Made by a program: the position numbers and the translations under genes | NCBI RefSeq assembly: GCF_001907235.1 | Contig: NZ_MQVS01000003.1 | Location: 62,001 to 126,000, forward strand | Reading direction: 5' to 3' | Source: Buchananella hordeovulneris | Lineage (GTDB): Bacteria > Actinomycetota > Actinomycetes > Actinomycetales > Actinomycetaceae | DNA: 64,000 bases | The notes under the pieces: model-generated | Database searches by the model: none | Told to the model about the DNA's origin: nothing | What the model saw: only the letters and a program-made list of their open reading frames with translations | Shown: piece by piece, positions 18,497 through 26,264 of the stretch | How the letters are laid out: every line of letters starts with the position of its first letter | How positions within the stretch are numbered: the stretch's first letter is position 1

Positions 18497-19114
18497 ATGG
18501 CGACGAGGGGAAGGGGTAGGCCACGGGCCGCCGAGGGCCGAGACCTGCGGGCGGAACTGCTGCAGGCCAGTCGTCGGCTGTTAGACGAAAGCGGGCCGGC
18601 GGCCCTCAGCCTGCGTGAGGTGGCCCGCCGCGCCAACTGCACCCATCAGGCGCCCTATCATTACTTCCCCAACCGGGAGTCCCTCCTGGCCGCCCTCGTG
18701 GTGGAAGGATTCACGGAGCTAGCCAACCGTCTCCGCCAGGCCCGGACGCAGGCCGACAACAGGGTGACGGCGCTGGAAAACAGCGCCAATGCCTACGTTG
18801 AGTTCGCTTTGCGCAACCCGGGAATCTTCCGGCTAATGTTCCGGCCGGACTACTGCAACCCGGAAGAACATCCCGAGGTCCAAGAGTCCGGCAGCGCGGC
18901 CAGGCAGGAGCTCACCCTGATCGCCGCCCCGCCCCAGGCGCATCGGAACGCGGTACTTGAATCAGTGCGGTGGGCGCATGTCCACGGCCTGGCAACTTTG
19001 CTGCTGGACGGACCGCTCGCCCTGGAATACGTGACGTTTGAGGACAAGATGGCCCACGCCGCCGAGGTGAATCGCGTGCTGGCGGCGGAGGCGCAGTCCG
19101 ACCTGGCTATCTAA
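18497..19114 (+). CDS. TetR-family regulator
   Basis: A 205-residue repressor. After a basic AT-hook-like start (RGRGRPRAAEGR), the helix-turn-helix reads LSLREVARRANCTHQAPYHYFPNRESLLAAL. The C-terminal ligand domain is of the WHG type (FALRNPGIFRLMFRPD). ATG 18497 is preferred over 18473 because the DNA-binding domain begins there and a -10-like TACAGT lies six bases upstream. It probably controls the divergent oxidoreductase gene in response to its substrate or product; the ligand is unknown. Confidence 0.9.
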   Translation: MATRGRGRPRAAEGRDLRAELLQASRRLLDESGPAALSLREVARRANCTHQAPYHYFPNRESLLAALVVEGFTELANRLRQARTQADNRVTALENSANAYVEFALRNPGIFRLMFRPDYCNPEEHPEVQESGSAARQELTLIAAPPQAHRNAVLESVRWAHVHGLATLLLDGPLALEYVTFEDKMAHAAEVNRVLAAEAQSDLAI

Positions 19115-19192
19115 GCGGGCGCGCCAGCGCGCCAGCGCCATCATTGTCTCTGCGGTATCCGCTGCGGTCTTCGTGAGGGCACCCCCGGCGCG

Positions 19193-19377
19193 CCAGCGCC
19201 ACCATCATGCTCTTGGCGCACCATCATGTCCAAAACGCACCATCATGTTCTTAAAACAGGGAAATAAGGGCATGGTGGTGCGTTAAGGACATGGCGGTGC
19301 CATAGGGGCATGGTGGTGCCCCAAGGGCATGGCGGTGCCATAGGGGCATGGCGGTGCCCCAAGGGCATGATGGTTGC
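19193..19377. repeat. Inverted array of ~20-bp repeats, copy B
   Basis: Homologous to copy A at 15968-16150. Three left units (CACCATCATG type, 19196-19257), the same AT-rich centre AGGGAAATAA, then six right units of 19-20 bp alternating ATAGGGGCATGGNGGTGCC and CCAAGGGCATGGCGGTGCC. The right arm is longer and more regular than in copy A. A GCGCGCCAGCGCC motif at 19127 and 19188 precedes it. The array sits in a 350-bp gap between tetR (+) and the alpha-glucosidase gene (-), again between convergent genes. Nothing else is seen in the gap. Confidence 0.85.
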
Positions 19378-19464
19378 GGCGCCGTCGCCCCGGGCAAGGC
19401 GGTGGCACGCGATCGGTTCGGGTGCGCAGCCGCCCCGCCCCCGGGGCATCAAGCCTGTCGCGGG

Positions 19465-21147
19465 TTAGGCGTCCCGGCGCGCCCACACGGTGGTGTAGGG
19501 CGGCAGCTCGCCAGCGGCCAGCGGCCCAGACTGGGCCAGCACCGTCCAGCCGTCCGGCAGCGTGCTCGGCGCAGCGAACGTCGTGAAGCACAACAGGTCG
19601 GCGTCCCCGGCGTGGTTGACGAACGCCAGGGACTCGGGCCCCGTCTCCAGCCACTCCAGGTGCCCCCGGCCCAGCCGCAGTGCCCGGCGGGTGGCCAGGG
19701 CCGTGCGGTACATCTCGTACGTCGAGTCCGGCTCGCCTACTTGCTTGTCACGCGCCAGCTGCGCGTACACCGGCGGCTGGGGCAGCCACGTCTGCCCGGT
19801 GGGGGAGAAGCCGAGCCCCGGGGCGGTCGAGTCCCACGGCAGCGGCACCCGGCAGCCGTCCCGCCCCAGCTCGGCTCCAGCCGTGCGGAAGAACGCCGGG
19901 TCCTGGCGCACCGAGCGCGGCAGCTCGGTGTGGTCCGGCAGGCCGAACTCCTCGCCCTGATACACGTAGGCCCCACCCGGCAGCGCCAGCATCAGCAGGG
20001 TCGCGGCCCGGGCCTTTTGCAGACCCAAGGCGGCGTCTGGCTGCGGCATACCTGCCTCGATCCCGTTCGGGTTAGCGCCGTAATATTCCCGGTCCAGCCC
20101 CATCCGGGTGGCGTGTCGCATGACGTCGTGATTCGACAGCACCCACGTGGTCGGCGCGCCAACCGCATCGTTCGCCGCCAGCGACTTGGTGATGTCGGCC
20201 CGCAGGGCCGCGGGGGTGAACTCGCACACGAGGAACGAAAAATTGAACGCCTGGTGCATCTCGTCAGCCCGCACATAGTCGGCGAGGCGGGCCAGTGGCT
20301 CCACCCAGGCCTCTGCCACCAGCATGCGGTCGCCCTCGTACTCGTCCAGGACGCGCCGCCAGCGACGGTAGATGTCGTGCACCCCGTCCTGATCCCACAT
20401 CGGCGAATCGCACGTGTACTTGGTGCCCTCGGTGCCATCGACCATGCTGGCTTGGCCGTCCCAGTCTGGCAGGGCTGGGTTCTTGACCAGGGCGTGGGCC
20501 ACGTCGACCCGGAAACCATCCACGCCGCGCTCCAGCCAGAACCGCAGGATCGACTCGAATTCGTCGCCGACCTCCGGGTTGGCCCAGTTCAGGTCCGGCT
20601 GGGAGGAATCGAACAGGTTTAGGTACCACTCGTCGTCATCCTGCCACGGCGAACCCGGGGCGTCGGCCCGGTCGCGCACTCGGGTCCAGGCGCTGCCGCC
20701 GAAGACGCTCCGCCAGTCGTTGGGCGGTTGCGTCCCCCCGTTCTTCCCGGGCCGGAAATAGTAGCGCTCCCGCTCGGGGCTCCCCGGGCCGGCCGCCAGC
20801 GCGGAGCGGAACCACGGGTGGTCGTGCGAGGTGTGGTTCGGCACCAGGTCGATGACGACCTTCAGGCCGCGCGCGTGCGCGCCCGCGATCAGGGCATCGG
20901 CGTCGGCCAGGGAACCGAAGAGGGGGTCGACGTCTCGGTAGTTGGCCACGTCGTAGCCGGCATCTAGCTGCGGGGAGGGGTAAAACGGGGAAAGCCACAG
21001 CGCATCCACCCCCAGGTGGGGGAAGTGGTCGAGCTGGCTGATGATGCCCGGCAGATCCCCGATACCGTCGCCGTTGGCGTCCTTGAATGAGCGGGGGTAG
21101 ACCTGGTAGACGACGGCGTCGCGCCACCACTCAGTTTTGCTTGCCAT
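19465..21147 (-). CDS. Alpha-glucosidase / oligo-1,6-glucosidase, GH13
   Basis: A 560-residue cytoplasmic GH13 enzyme of normal length. The barrel starts WWRDAVVYQVYPRSFKDANGDGIGDL; region I is DLVPNHTSHDHPW, region II GFRVDVAHAL with nucleophile Asp215, region III VAEAW with acid/base Glu279, and region IV LSNHD with Asp341. It hydrolyses alpha-glucosidic bonds in maltose, isomaltose or short oligosaccharides; the exact linkage cannot be set from sequence alone. Its ATG lies inside the end of the LacI gene (17-bp overlap), so the two are co-translated. It is divergent from malEFG, whose cargo it would digest. Confidence 0.93.
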   Translation of the reverse strand: MASKTEWWRDAVVYQVYPRSFKDANGDGIGDLPGIISQLDHFPHLGVDALWLSPFYPSPQLDAGYDVANYRDVDPLFGSLADADALIAGAHARGLKVVIDLVPNHTSHDHPWFRSALAAGPGSPERERYYFRPGKNGGTQPPNDWRSVFGGSAWTRVRDRADAPGSPWQDDDEWYLNLFDSSQPDLNWANPEVGDEFESILRFWLERGVDGFRVDVAHALVKNPALPDWDGQASMVDGTEGTKYTCDSPMWDQDGVHDIYRRWRRVLDEYEGDRMLVAEAWVEPLARLADYVRADEMHQAFNFSFLVCEFTPAALRADITKSLAANDAVGAPTTWVLSNHDVMRHATRMGLDREYYGANPNGIEAGMPQPDAALGLQKARAATLLMLALPGGAYVYQGEEFGLPDHTELPRSVRQDPAFFRTAGAELGRDGCRVPLPWDSTAPGLGFSPTGQTWLPQPPVYAQLARDKQVGEPDSTYEMYRTALATRRALRLGRGHLEWLETGPESLAFVNHAGDADLLCFTTFAAPSTLPDGWTVLAQSGPLAAGELPPYTTVWARRDA

Positions 21148-22165
21148 TTTGCTCCTGTCGCGGTGCGGTTGCGGTGGTACCCCGAACGATCAGATCAGGG
21201 GCGAAGAGAAATTCGCCGTGACTCGGCTCGGCGCCCGCGATCTCCTCCCGCAGGGCCGCAATCGCGGCCCGGCAGATCGCGGCCACTGGTTGGCGCACCG
21301 TGGTCAGGCCGGGGCGCATGTGCAAAGCCAACGGGGAGCCGTCGTAACCGATGACGCTGACGTCCTCGGGAACGGAAAGGCCGAGGGAGTTTGCGGCCTG
21401 GATTGCCCCGATCGCCATGAGGTCAGACGAGGCGATGATCGCGGTGGCCCCGGCTTGCAGGGCACGGGTCGCGGCGTTGGCTCCGCCCTCCAGGGTGTAG
21501 AGGCTCTGTTCGATGCGCACCGGGGCCTCCGGCAGGCGGGTGGCCAGTGCCTGGGTGAAGGCGGCGGCCTTGCGGGCCGAGGGCACCAGGCGTTTGGGGC
21601 CTGTGACCAGCGCGATGTGGGTGTGGCCGAGGTGGCGGAGGTGCGTGAGGGCCAGGCGGATGCCGATGGTGTCATCAGTGCTGAAGTTGACCGCCGGGAT
21701 GCGGGGATCTAAACCGTTGATGGTGACAAAGGGCAGGCCACGTTCCAGCAGGCGCATGTAGCGGGACTGGTCCCCGGAGACGTCGGCGTGGCGTCCCGAG
21801 ACGAAGACTAGGCCCGCCACGTTCAGCGTGGTGAAGGTGGTGAGGTATTCGTCCTCACTGATGCCGCCGGCGAACTCGGTGCCCAACAGCGGGGTGAAAC
21901 CAGTGCCGGTCAGGGCCGAGGCGAGCTCTTGCGCGTAGAGCGGAAAGATGGGGTTGGTCAGTTCCGGGAGAATGATGCCGATCACGCCATTGGTGGTGGG
22001 GGCAATGGTTTCGGGCCGTTCGTAGCCCAGCAGGTCCGCCGCGGTCAGGACTGCGCGCCGAGTTTCCTCCGCGACGTGTTGGTGCCCGTTGAGCACCCGC
22101 GACACGGTGGCGGTGCTTACCCCCGCCTGCTTAGCAATATCGGCCAGACCAATCCGCCTGCTCAT
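21131..22165 (-). CDS. LacI-family repressor of maltose genes (MalR-like)
   Basis: A 344-residue regulator. The helix-turn-helix is IGLADIAKQAGVSTATVSRVLNG (residues 5-27), followed by a ligand-binding core (NGVIGIILPELTNPIFPLYAQELASAL to VIGYDGSPLALHMRPGLTTVRQP). The ATG at 22165 has AAGGAGG upstream and starts directly before the DNA-binding domain. It is first in a two-gene operon with the alpha-glucosidase and divergent from malE. The operator at 22217-22236 would let it control both directions; maltose-derived sugars are the likely inducers. Confidence 0.9.
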   Translation of the reverse strand: MSRRIGLADIAKQAGVSTATVSRVLNGHQHVAEETRRAVLTAADLLGYERPETIAPTTNGVIGIILPELTNPIFPLYAQELASALTGTGFTPLLGTEFAGGISEDEYLTTFTTLNVAGLVFVSGRHADVSGDQSRYMRLLERGLPFVTINGLDPRIPAVNFSTDDTIGIRLALTHLRHLGHTHIALVTGPKRLVPSARKAAAFTQALATRLPEAPVRIEQSLYTLEGGANAATRALQAGATAIIASSDLMAIGAIQAANSLGLSVPEDVSVIGYDGSPLALHMRPGLTTVRQPVAAICRAAIAALREEIAGAEPSHGEFLFAPDLIVRGTTATAPRQEQNGKQN

Positions 22166-22216
22166 GCCTGCCTCCTTGCAACCGATGCAGCAGTCACCCA
22201 AATGTTATCGCAATAT

Positions 22217-22247
22217 TTCTGAAACTCGTTGCAGAATGGGTTACAGT
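22217..22247 (+). promoter_or_regulatory. mal promoter with LacI-type operator
   Basis: The 20-bp imperfect palindrome TTCTGAAACTCGTTGCAGAA (22217-22236) covers a -35 CTGAAA (22219-22224), which stands 17 bp from a -10 TACAGT (22242-22247). A repressor bound here would block malE transcription. Confidence 0.65.
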
Positions 22248-22317
22248 CAACTACGGTTCCCCTCAAGGTCGTCGGCAGCAGTTGCCCCGACCACCAACAT
22301 CAAAGGAGATTCCCAGG

Positions 22318-23586
22318 ATGCGTCGCAGTATTGCCACGATCAGCGCCGTGGGACTGGCGTTCACCATCGCCGCCTGCGGCGGCACCGGTGAGGCCAAGAC
22401 CGAAACCGCTGCCCCCTCCGAAGCCGCCACCACCGCTGAAAGCGCCGCCCCCAGTGACGACACTGCGGGCGCCGAGGGCGGTATCACCATCTGGGCCGAC
22501 GACACCCGGTACGAATCCATCACCGAGTTCTCCAAGGGCTTCACCGAGAAGTTCGGCGCCCCGGTCGAGGTCGTCAAGAAGTCGCCGGACGACATCGCCA
22601 AGGAGTTCATCGCCGCCGTGCCCACCGGTAAGGGCCCGGACATCGTCATCACCGCGCACGACCGCCTGGGTGGCTTCGTGACCAACGGCGTGGTCGGTAC
22701 CGTCGACATCACCGGCATCAAGGACAACTTCCTGAAGTCCGCCGTGGACGGCGTGACCTACGACGGTCAGACCTACGGCGTGCCCTACGCGATTGAGAAC
22801 ATCGCCCTGATCCGCAACAACAAGCTGACCCAGGCCGAGCCGAAGACCTTCGACGAGATGGTCGCCGCCGGCAAGGAGTCGGGCGCCAAGTTCCCGTTCA
22901 TGGTGCAGCAGGGCGAGAACTCCGACCCGTACCACATGTACCCGTTCCAGTCCTCCTTCGGTGCCTCCGTCTTCAAGCAGAACGCGGACGGCTCCTACTC
23001 CCCCGAGCTGAACATGGGCGGCGAGGCCGGGGCCAAGTTCGCCACGTGGCTGGGCGAGCAGGGCGCGGCGAAGAACTTCGACATCTCCGCCGACGGCGAG
23101 ATCGCCAAGCAGGCCTTCCTGGCCGGCGAGACCCCGTTCATCGTCACCGGCCCGTGGAACCTGAAGGCCTTCCTCGAGGCCGGCCTGGACGTCTCCGTTA
23201 TCAACGTGCCGCAGGCCGGCGACCAGCCCGCCCAGGCCTTCGTCGGGGTGCAGGCCTTCTTCCCCTCGGCCAAGACCGACAACCCGCTCGTCGTCAACCA
23301 GTACCTGACCGAGTACGTCGGGAGCGAAGAGGGGGCCAAGGCCCTGTACGAGCTCGACAAGCGCATCCCGGCCTACAAGAAGCTGGCCGACTCGCTGGAC
23401 GACAAGCACCTGGCCGGGTTCGCCGCCTTCGGCTCCAACTCCGCCCCGATGCCGGCCCTGCCGCAGATGGACGCGGTGTGGGACCACTGGGGCAAGGCCG
23501 AGGCCGCCATCATCAAGGGCACCGCTGACCCCGCCGCGACGTGGGAGCAGATGGTGAACACGGTCGCTGAGGCGATCAAGAAGTAA
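22318..23586 (+). CDS. malE: Maltose/maltodextrin-binding lipoprotein
   Basis: A 422-residue MalE-type binding protein. The signal peptide ends in IAAC with Cys20, followed by an Ala/Thr/Ser-rich tether up to about residue 52. The fold begins GGITIWADDTRYES, with DIVITAHDRLGGFV, YGVPYAIENIALIRN and FPFMVQQGENSDPYHMYPFQSSFGA, as in maltose-binding proteins. ATG 22318 is chosen since it starts the signal peptide and follows AAGGAGA. Neighbouring malFG, alpha-glucosidase and LacI gene support maltose or maltodextrin. Its coding is strongly biased to optimal GC-ending codons, suggesting high expression. Confidence 0.92.
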   Translation: MRRSIATISAVGLAFTIAACGGTGEAKTETAAPSEAATTAESAAPSDDTAGAEGGITIWADDTRYESITEFSKGFTEKFGAPVEVVKKSPDDIAKEFIAAVPTGKGPDIVITAHDRLGGFVTNGVVGTVDITGIKDNFLKSAVDGVTYDGQTYGVPYAIENIALIRNNKLTQAEPKTFDEMVAAGKESGAKFPFMVQQGENSDPYHMYPFQSSFGASVFKQNADGSYSPELNMGGEAGAKFATWLGEQGAAKNFDISADGEIAKQAFLAGETPFIVTGPWNLKAFLEAGLDVSVINVPQAGDQPAQAFVGVQAFFPSAKTDNPLVVNQYLTEYVGSEEGAKALYELDKRIPAYKKLADSLDDKHLAGFAAFGSNSAPMPALPQMDAVWDHWGKAEAAIIKGTADPAATWEQMVNTVAEAIKK

Positions 23587-23597
23587 CCATGAGGAAC

Positions 23598-23629
23598 GCA
23601 GTGGGCGAGGCCAATGCCTCGCCCACTGC
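23598..23629 (+). terminator. Intercistronic hairpin after malE
   Basis: A perfect stem of about 14 bp with a CAAT loop, 12 bases after the malE stop. Its position matches the hairpin after the lactose-type binding protein at 11006-11032. Confidence 0.65.
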
Positions 23630-23676
23630 CCACACTCAGTCACCAATTTGTCTCAGCACACAACCCAGGGTGAACA

Positions 23677-25260
23677 ATGACGTCACAAACCTCTTCGTCG
23701 GCGCCTCCGCAGCGCGCCACCGCCCGTTCGTCGCATGCCCGCGACTGGGGGGCCGGTTTCTTCGTGAAGCTCTTCCTCATGTGCCTGGTCAACGCGCTGG
23801 GCATCTATGGGGCTCTGACCGCCTACCAGGTAGGCAACCTGCCGCTGGCCATCTCGATGGTGGTGCTGCTGCTGGTTGTCAACTACATCTACTTCGCCCG
23901 CAAGCGCATCGCGGGTAAATACCTCATTCCGGGCTTGGTCTTCCTGCTGATCTACCAGGTCTTCGTCATGGGCTACACCGGGTACGTGGCCCTCACCAAC
24001 TACGGGCAGGGACACAACTCCACCAAGGACGACGCGATCACGCAGATTCTGCGCCAGAACGAAAAGCGCGTCGAGGGCTCCGAGTCGGTGCCCGTGGTGC
24101 CCATCGACCGGGACGGCGAGATCGGCTTGGCCCTGCTGATCGACGGCAAGATCATGGTCGGGGACGCCCAGACGCCGCTGAGCGAGGCTCAGGGCACCAT
24201 CGACGGCACCCGGATCACCGCCGTAGACGGCGCCACCTTGATCACCGGCAAGACCTTGAACCAGCGGCAAAAGGAAGTCTTTGCCGTGCGTGTGCCGGTC
24301 TCCGACGAGGTGGACGCCCAGACCTACCGCACCGAGACCGGGGCCACCGCCTTCCTCTCGACCTCGATCTACCGCTACGACGAGGCCGCTGACACCCTGA
24401 CCAACACCGAGACCGGGGTGACGTACACCGCGGGGAAGAACGGGCAGTTCGAGGCGCCCGGGGAGAAGCCCTTGACGCCCGGTTGGCGCGTCGTGGTGGG
24501 CTTTGAGAACTTCACCAAGATGTTCTCCGATTCCCAGCTCGCCATGCCGTTCCTCCGGGCTTTCCTGTGGTCGCTGGCATTCGCGTTCCTGTCGGTGGCC
24601 TCCACCTTCGTCGTCGGCCTGGTGCTCGCCGTCATCTACAACGACCCGCGCGTGCGGGGACGGACCATCTACCGGTCCCTGTTCATCCTGCCCTACGCCT
24701 TCCCCGCCTTCCTGTCGGCGCTGGTGTGGCGTGGCATGTTCAACCAGGGGCACGGCATCATCAACCAGGTGATCCTGGGCGGCGCCGACATCGCCTGGCT
24801 GGACAACGAGTGGCTCGCCAAGGGCGTGATCCTCCTGGTCAACATGTGGCTCGGTTTCCCCTACATGTTCCTGGTGTGCACCGGTGCCCTGCAGGCCGTG
24901 CCTGAGGACGTCAAGGAGGCCGCCGTCATCGACGGGGCCGGAGCGATGCGGATCTTCCGCTCCATCACCGCGCCCCTGGTCTTCGTGGCCACCGCGCCCC
25001 TGTTGATCGCGTCATTCGCGTTCAACTTCAACAACTTCTCCTTGATCTACATGCTCACCGACGGGGGACCCAACTATGAGGGCCTGCCCTACGCGGTCGG
25101 CAAGACCGACCTGCTGATCTCCATGGTCTACGGCATCTCCTTCGACGGTGCCCAGAAGCAGTACGGTCTGGGGGCCGCCATGTCGATCATCATCTTTGTC
25201 GTGGTCGGTCTTATCTCCTGGTTCGGTTTCCGGGCCACGCGGAAGCTGGAGGAAATCTAA
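23677..25260 (+). CDS. malF: Maltose ABC transporter permease
   Basis: A 527-residue MalF. Three early membrane spans (about residues 27-100) are followed by a large extracytoplasmic domain (about 110-270), then the permease core with the EAA loop DVKEAAVIDGAGAMRIFRSITAPL. The long external P2-like domain is typical of true MalF proteins, unlike the short permease at 11061-12011. The stop TAA overlaps the malG ATG. It has no ATPase partner in the operon. Confidence 0.93.
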   Translation: MTSQTSSSAPPQRATARSSHARDWGAGFFVKLFLMCLVNALGIYGALTAYQVGNLPLAISMVVLLLVVNYIYFARKRIAGKYLIPGLVFLLIYQVFVMGYTGYVALTNYGQGHNSTKDDAITQILRQNEKRVEGSESVPVVPIDRDGEIGLALLIDGKIMVGDAQTPLSEAQGTIDGTRITAVDGATLITGKTLNQRQKEVFAVRVPVSDEVDAQTYRTETGATAFLSTSIYRYDEAADTLTNTETGVTYTAGKNGQFEAPGEKPLTPGWRVVVGFENFTKMFSDSQLAMPFLRAFLWSLAFAFLSVASTFVVGLVLAVIYNDPRVRGRTIYRSLFILPYAFPAFLSALVWRGMFNQGHGIINQVILGGADIAWLDNEWLAKGVILLVNMWLGFPYMFLVCTGALQAVPEDVKEAAVIDGAGAMRIFRSITAPLVFVATAPLLIASFAFNFNNFSLIYMLTDGGPNYEGLPYAVGKTDLLISMVYGISFDGAQKQYGLGAAMSIIIFVVVGLISWFGFRATRKLEEI

Positions 25261-26195
25261 TGAACAGCACTTCTTCTCCTGCCCCCGAAGTCTTCGACGA
25301 AACCGTCGAAGTTCACGAACCAGCCTGGGATGCCGCGCTGCCCGAGCCCACGGTGTGGCGTTGGCTGCGGACCGTGGGATGGAAGCACTTCTTGGCGTTG
25401 ATCATCATCGCGATCGCCTCCTTCCCGCTGCTGTATGTCCTGTCTACCGCGTTGAACCCCAACCCGACGCTGGCCGGCTCCAACCAGTTGTTCAGTGACT
25501 TCACGGGCGACAACTTCGTGGCGTTGAACAAGACGTACTACTGGAAGTGGGTGACCAACTCCCTGGTGGTCTCCACCGCCACGGCCATCGGCACCGTGTT
25601 CATGGCGGCCTGCGCCGCCTACGCGCTCTCCCGCTTCCGCTTCCGCGGGCGGCGCCCCACGCTGACCTTCCTGCTGCTGGTGCAAATGTTCCCGCAGATG
25701 CTGGCCTTCGTCGCCATCTTCCTGTTGCTGCACTCGCTGGCGGAGGTCTTCCCGGTGCTGGGCACCGACTCGCTGATCGCCCTGATCTGCGTCTACCTCG
25801 GGGGCGCGCTCGGCTCCAACACCTTCCTCATGTACGGCTTCTTCAACACCATCCCCCGGGAACTGGACGAGGCCGCCATGATCGACGGGGCTAGCCACTC
25901 GCGCATCTTCTTCACCATCATCCTGCGCATGGTCACTCCGATGCTGGCCGTGGTCGGCCTGCTGTCCTTCGTCAGTTCGCTCGGCGAATTCATCATCGCC
26001 AAGCTGGTGCTGCAAAGCGAGTCGCAGTGGACGCTGGCGGTGGGCATGTACGTGTGGGGTTCTGACCAGCGCACCGCGCCGTGGGGCATGTTCGCCGCCG
26101 GTGCCGTGGTGGCGGCCGTGCCGGTGATCCTGCTCTTCATGTACCTGCAGCGCTACATCGTCTCCGGCCTGACGGCAGGGGCCGTTAAGGGCTGA
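25260..26195 (+). CDS. malG: Maltose ABC transporter permease
   Basis: A 311-residue MalG with six membrane segments after a cytoplasmic N-tail of about 45 residues. The EAA loop is ELDEAAMIDGASHSRIFFTIILRM. It forms a heterodimer with MalF. The TAATG overlap with malF indicates coupled translation. The operon ends at a strong bidirectional hairpin. Confidence 0.93.
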   Translation: MNSTSSPAPEVFDETVEVHEPAWDAALPEPTVWRWLRTVGWKHFLALIIIAIASFPLLYVLSTALNPNPTLAGSNQLFSDFTGDNFVALNKTYYWKWVTNSLVVSTATAIGTVFMAACAAYALSRFRFRGRRPTLTFLLLVQMFPQMLAFVAIFLLLHSLAEVFPVLGTDSLIALICVYLGGALGSNTFLMYGFFNTIPRELDEAAMIDGASHSRIFFTIILRMVTPMLAVVGLLSFVSSLGEFIIAKLVLQSESQWTLAVGMYVWGSDQRTAPWGMFAAGAVVAAVPVILLFMYLQRYIVSGLTAGAVKG

Positions 26196-26207
26196 GCGTT
26201 ACGCAAA

Positions 26208-26244
26208 AGGGGCGGCCCGGGCACGAATTGCCCGGGCCGCCCCT
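26208..26244. terminator. Bidirectional terminator between malG and the GH13-like gene
   Basis: A perfect 16-bp stem with a 5-base loop, preceded by AAAA on the plus strand. It lies between convergent genes and can serve both. Confidence 0.75.
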
Positions 26245-26264
26245 GCCGCGTCTGGGGCTGCGCG

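Noticed and set aside
19243-19452. Minus-strand frame of 69 codons rich in His, Pro and Cys within array B (also 16071-16454 in array A)
   Set aside because: Both frames end in the same peptide only because the DNA repeats are shared; composition is that of the repeat, and there is no ribosome site.
22300-23646. Minus-strand frame opposite malE
   Set aside because: Shadow of a highly biased gene; Gly/Val-rich with no domain.
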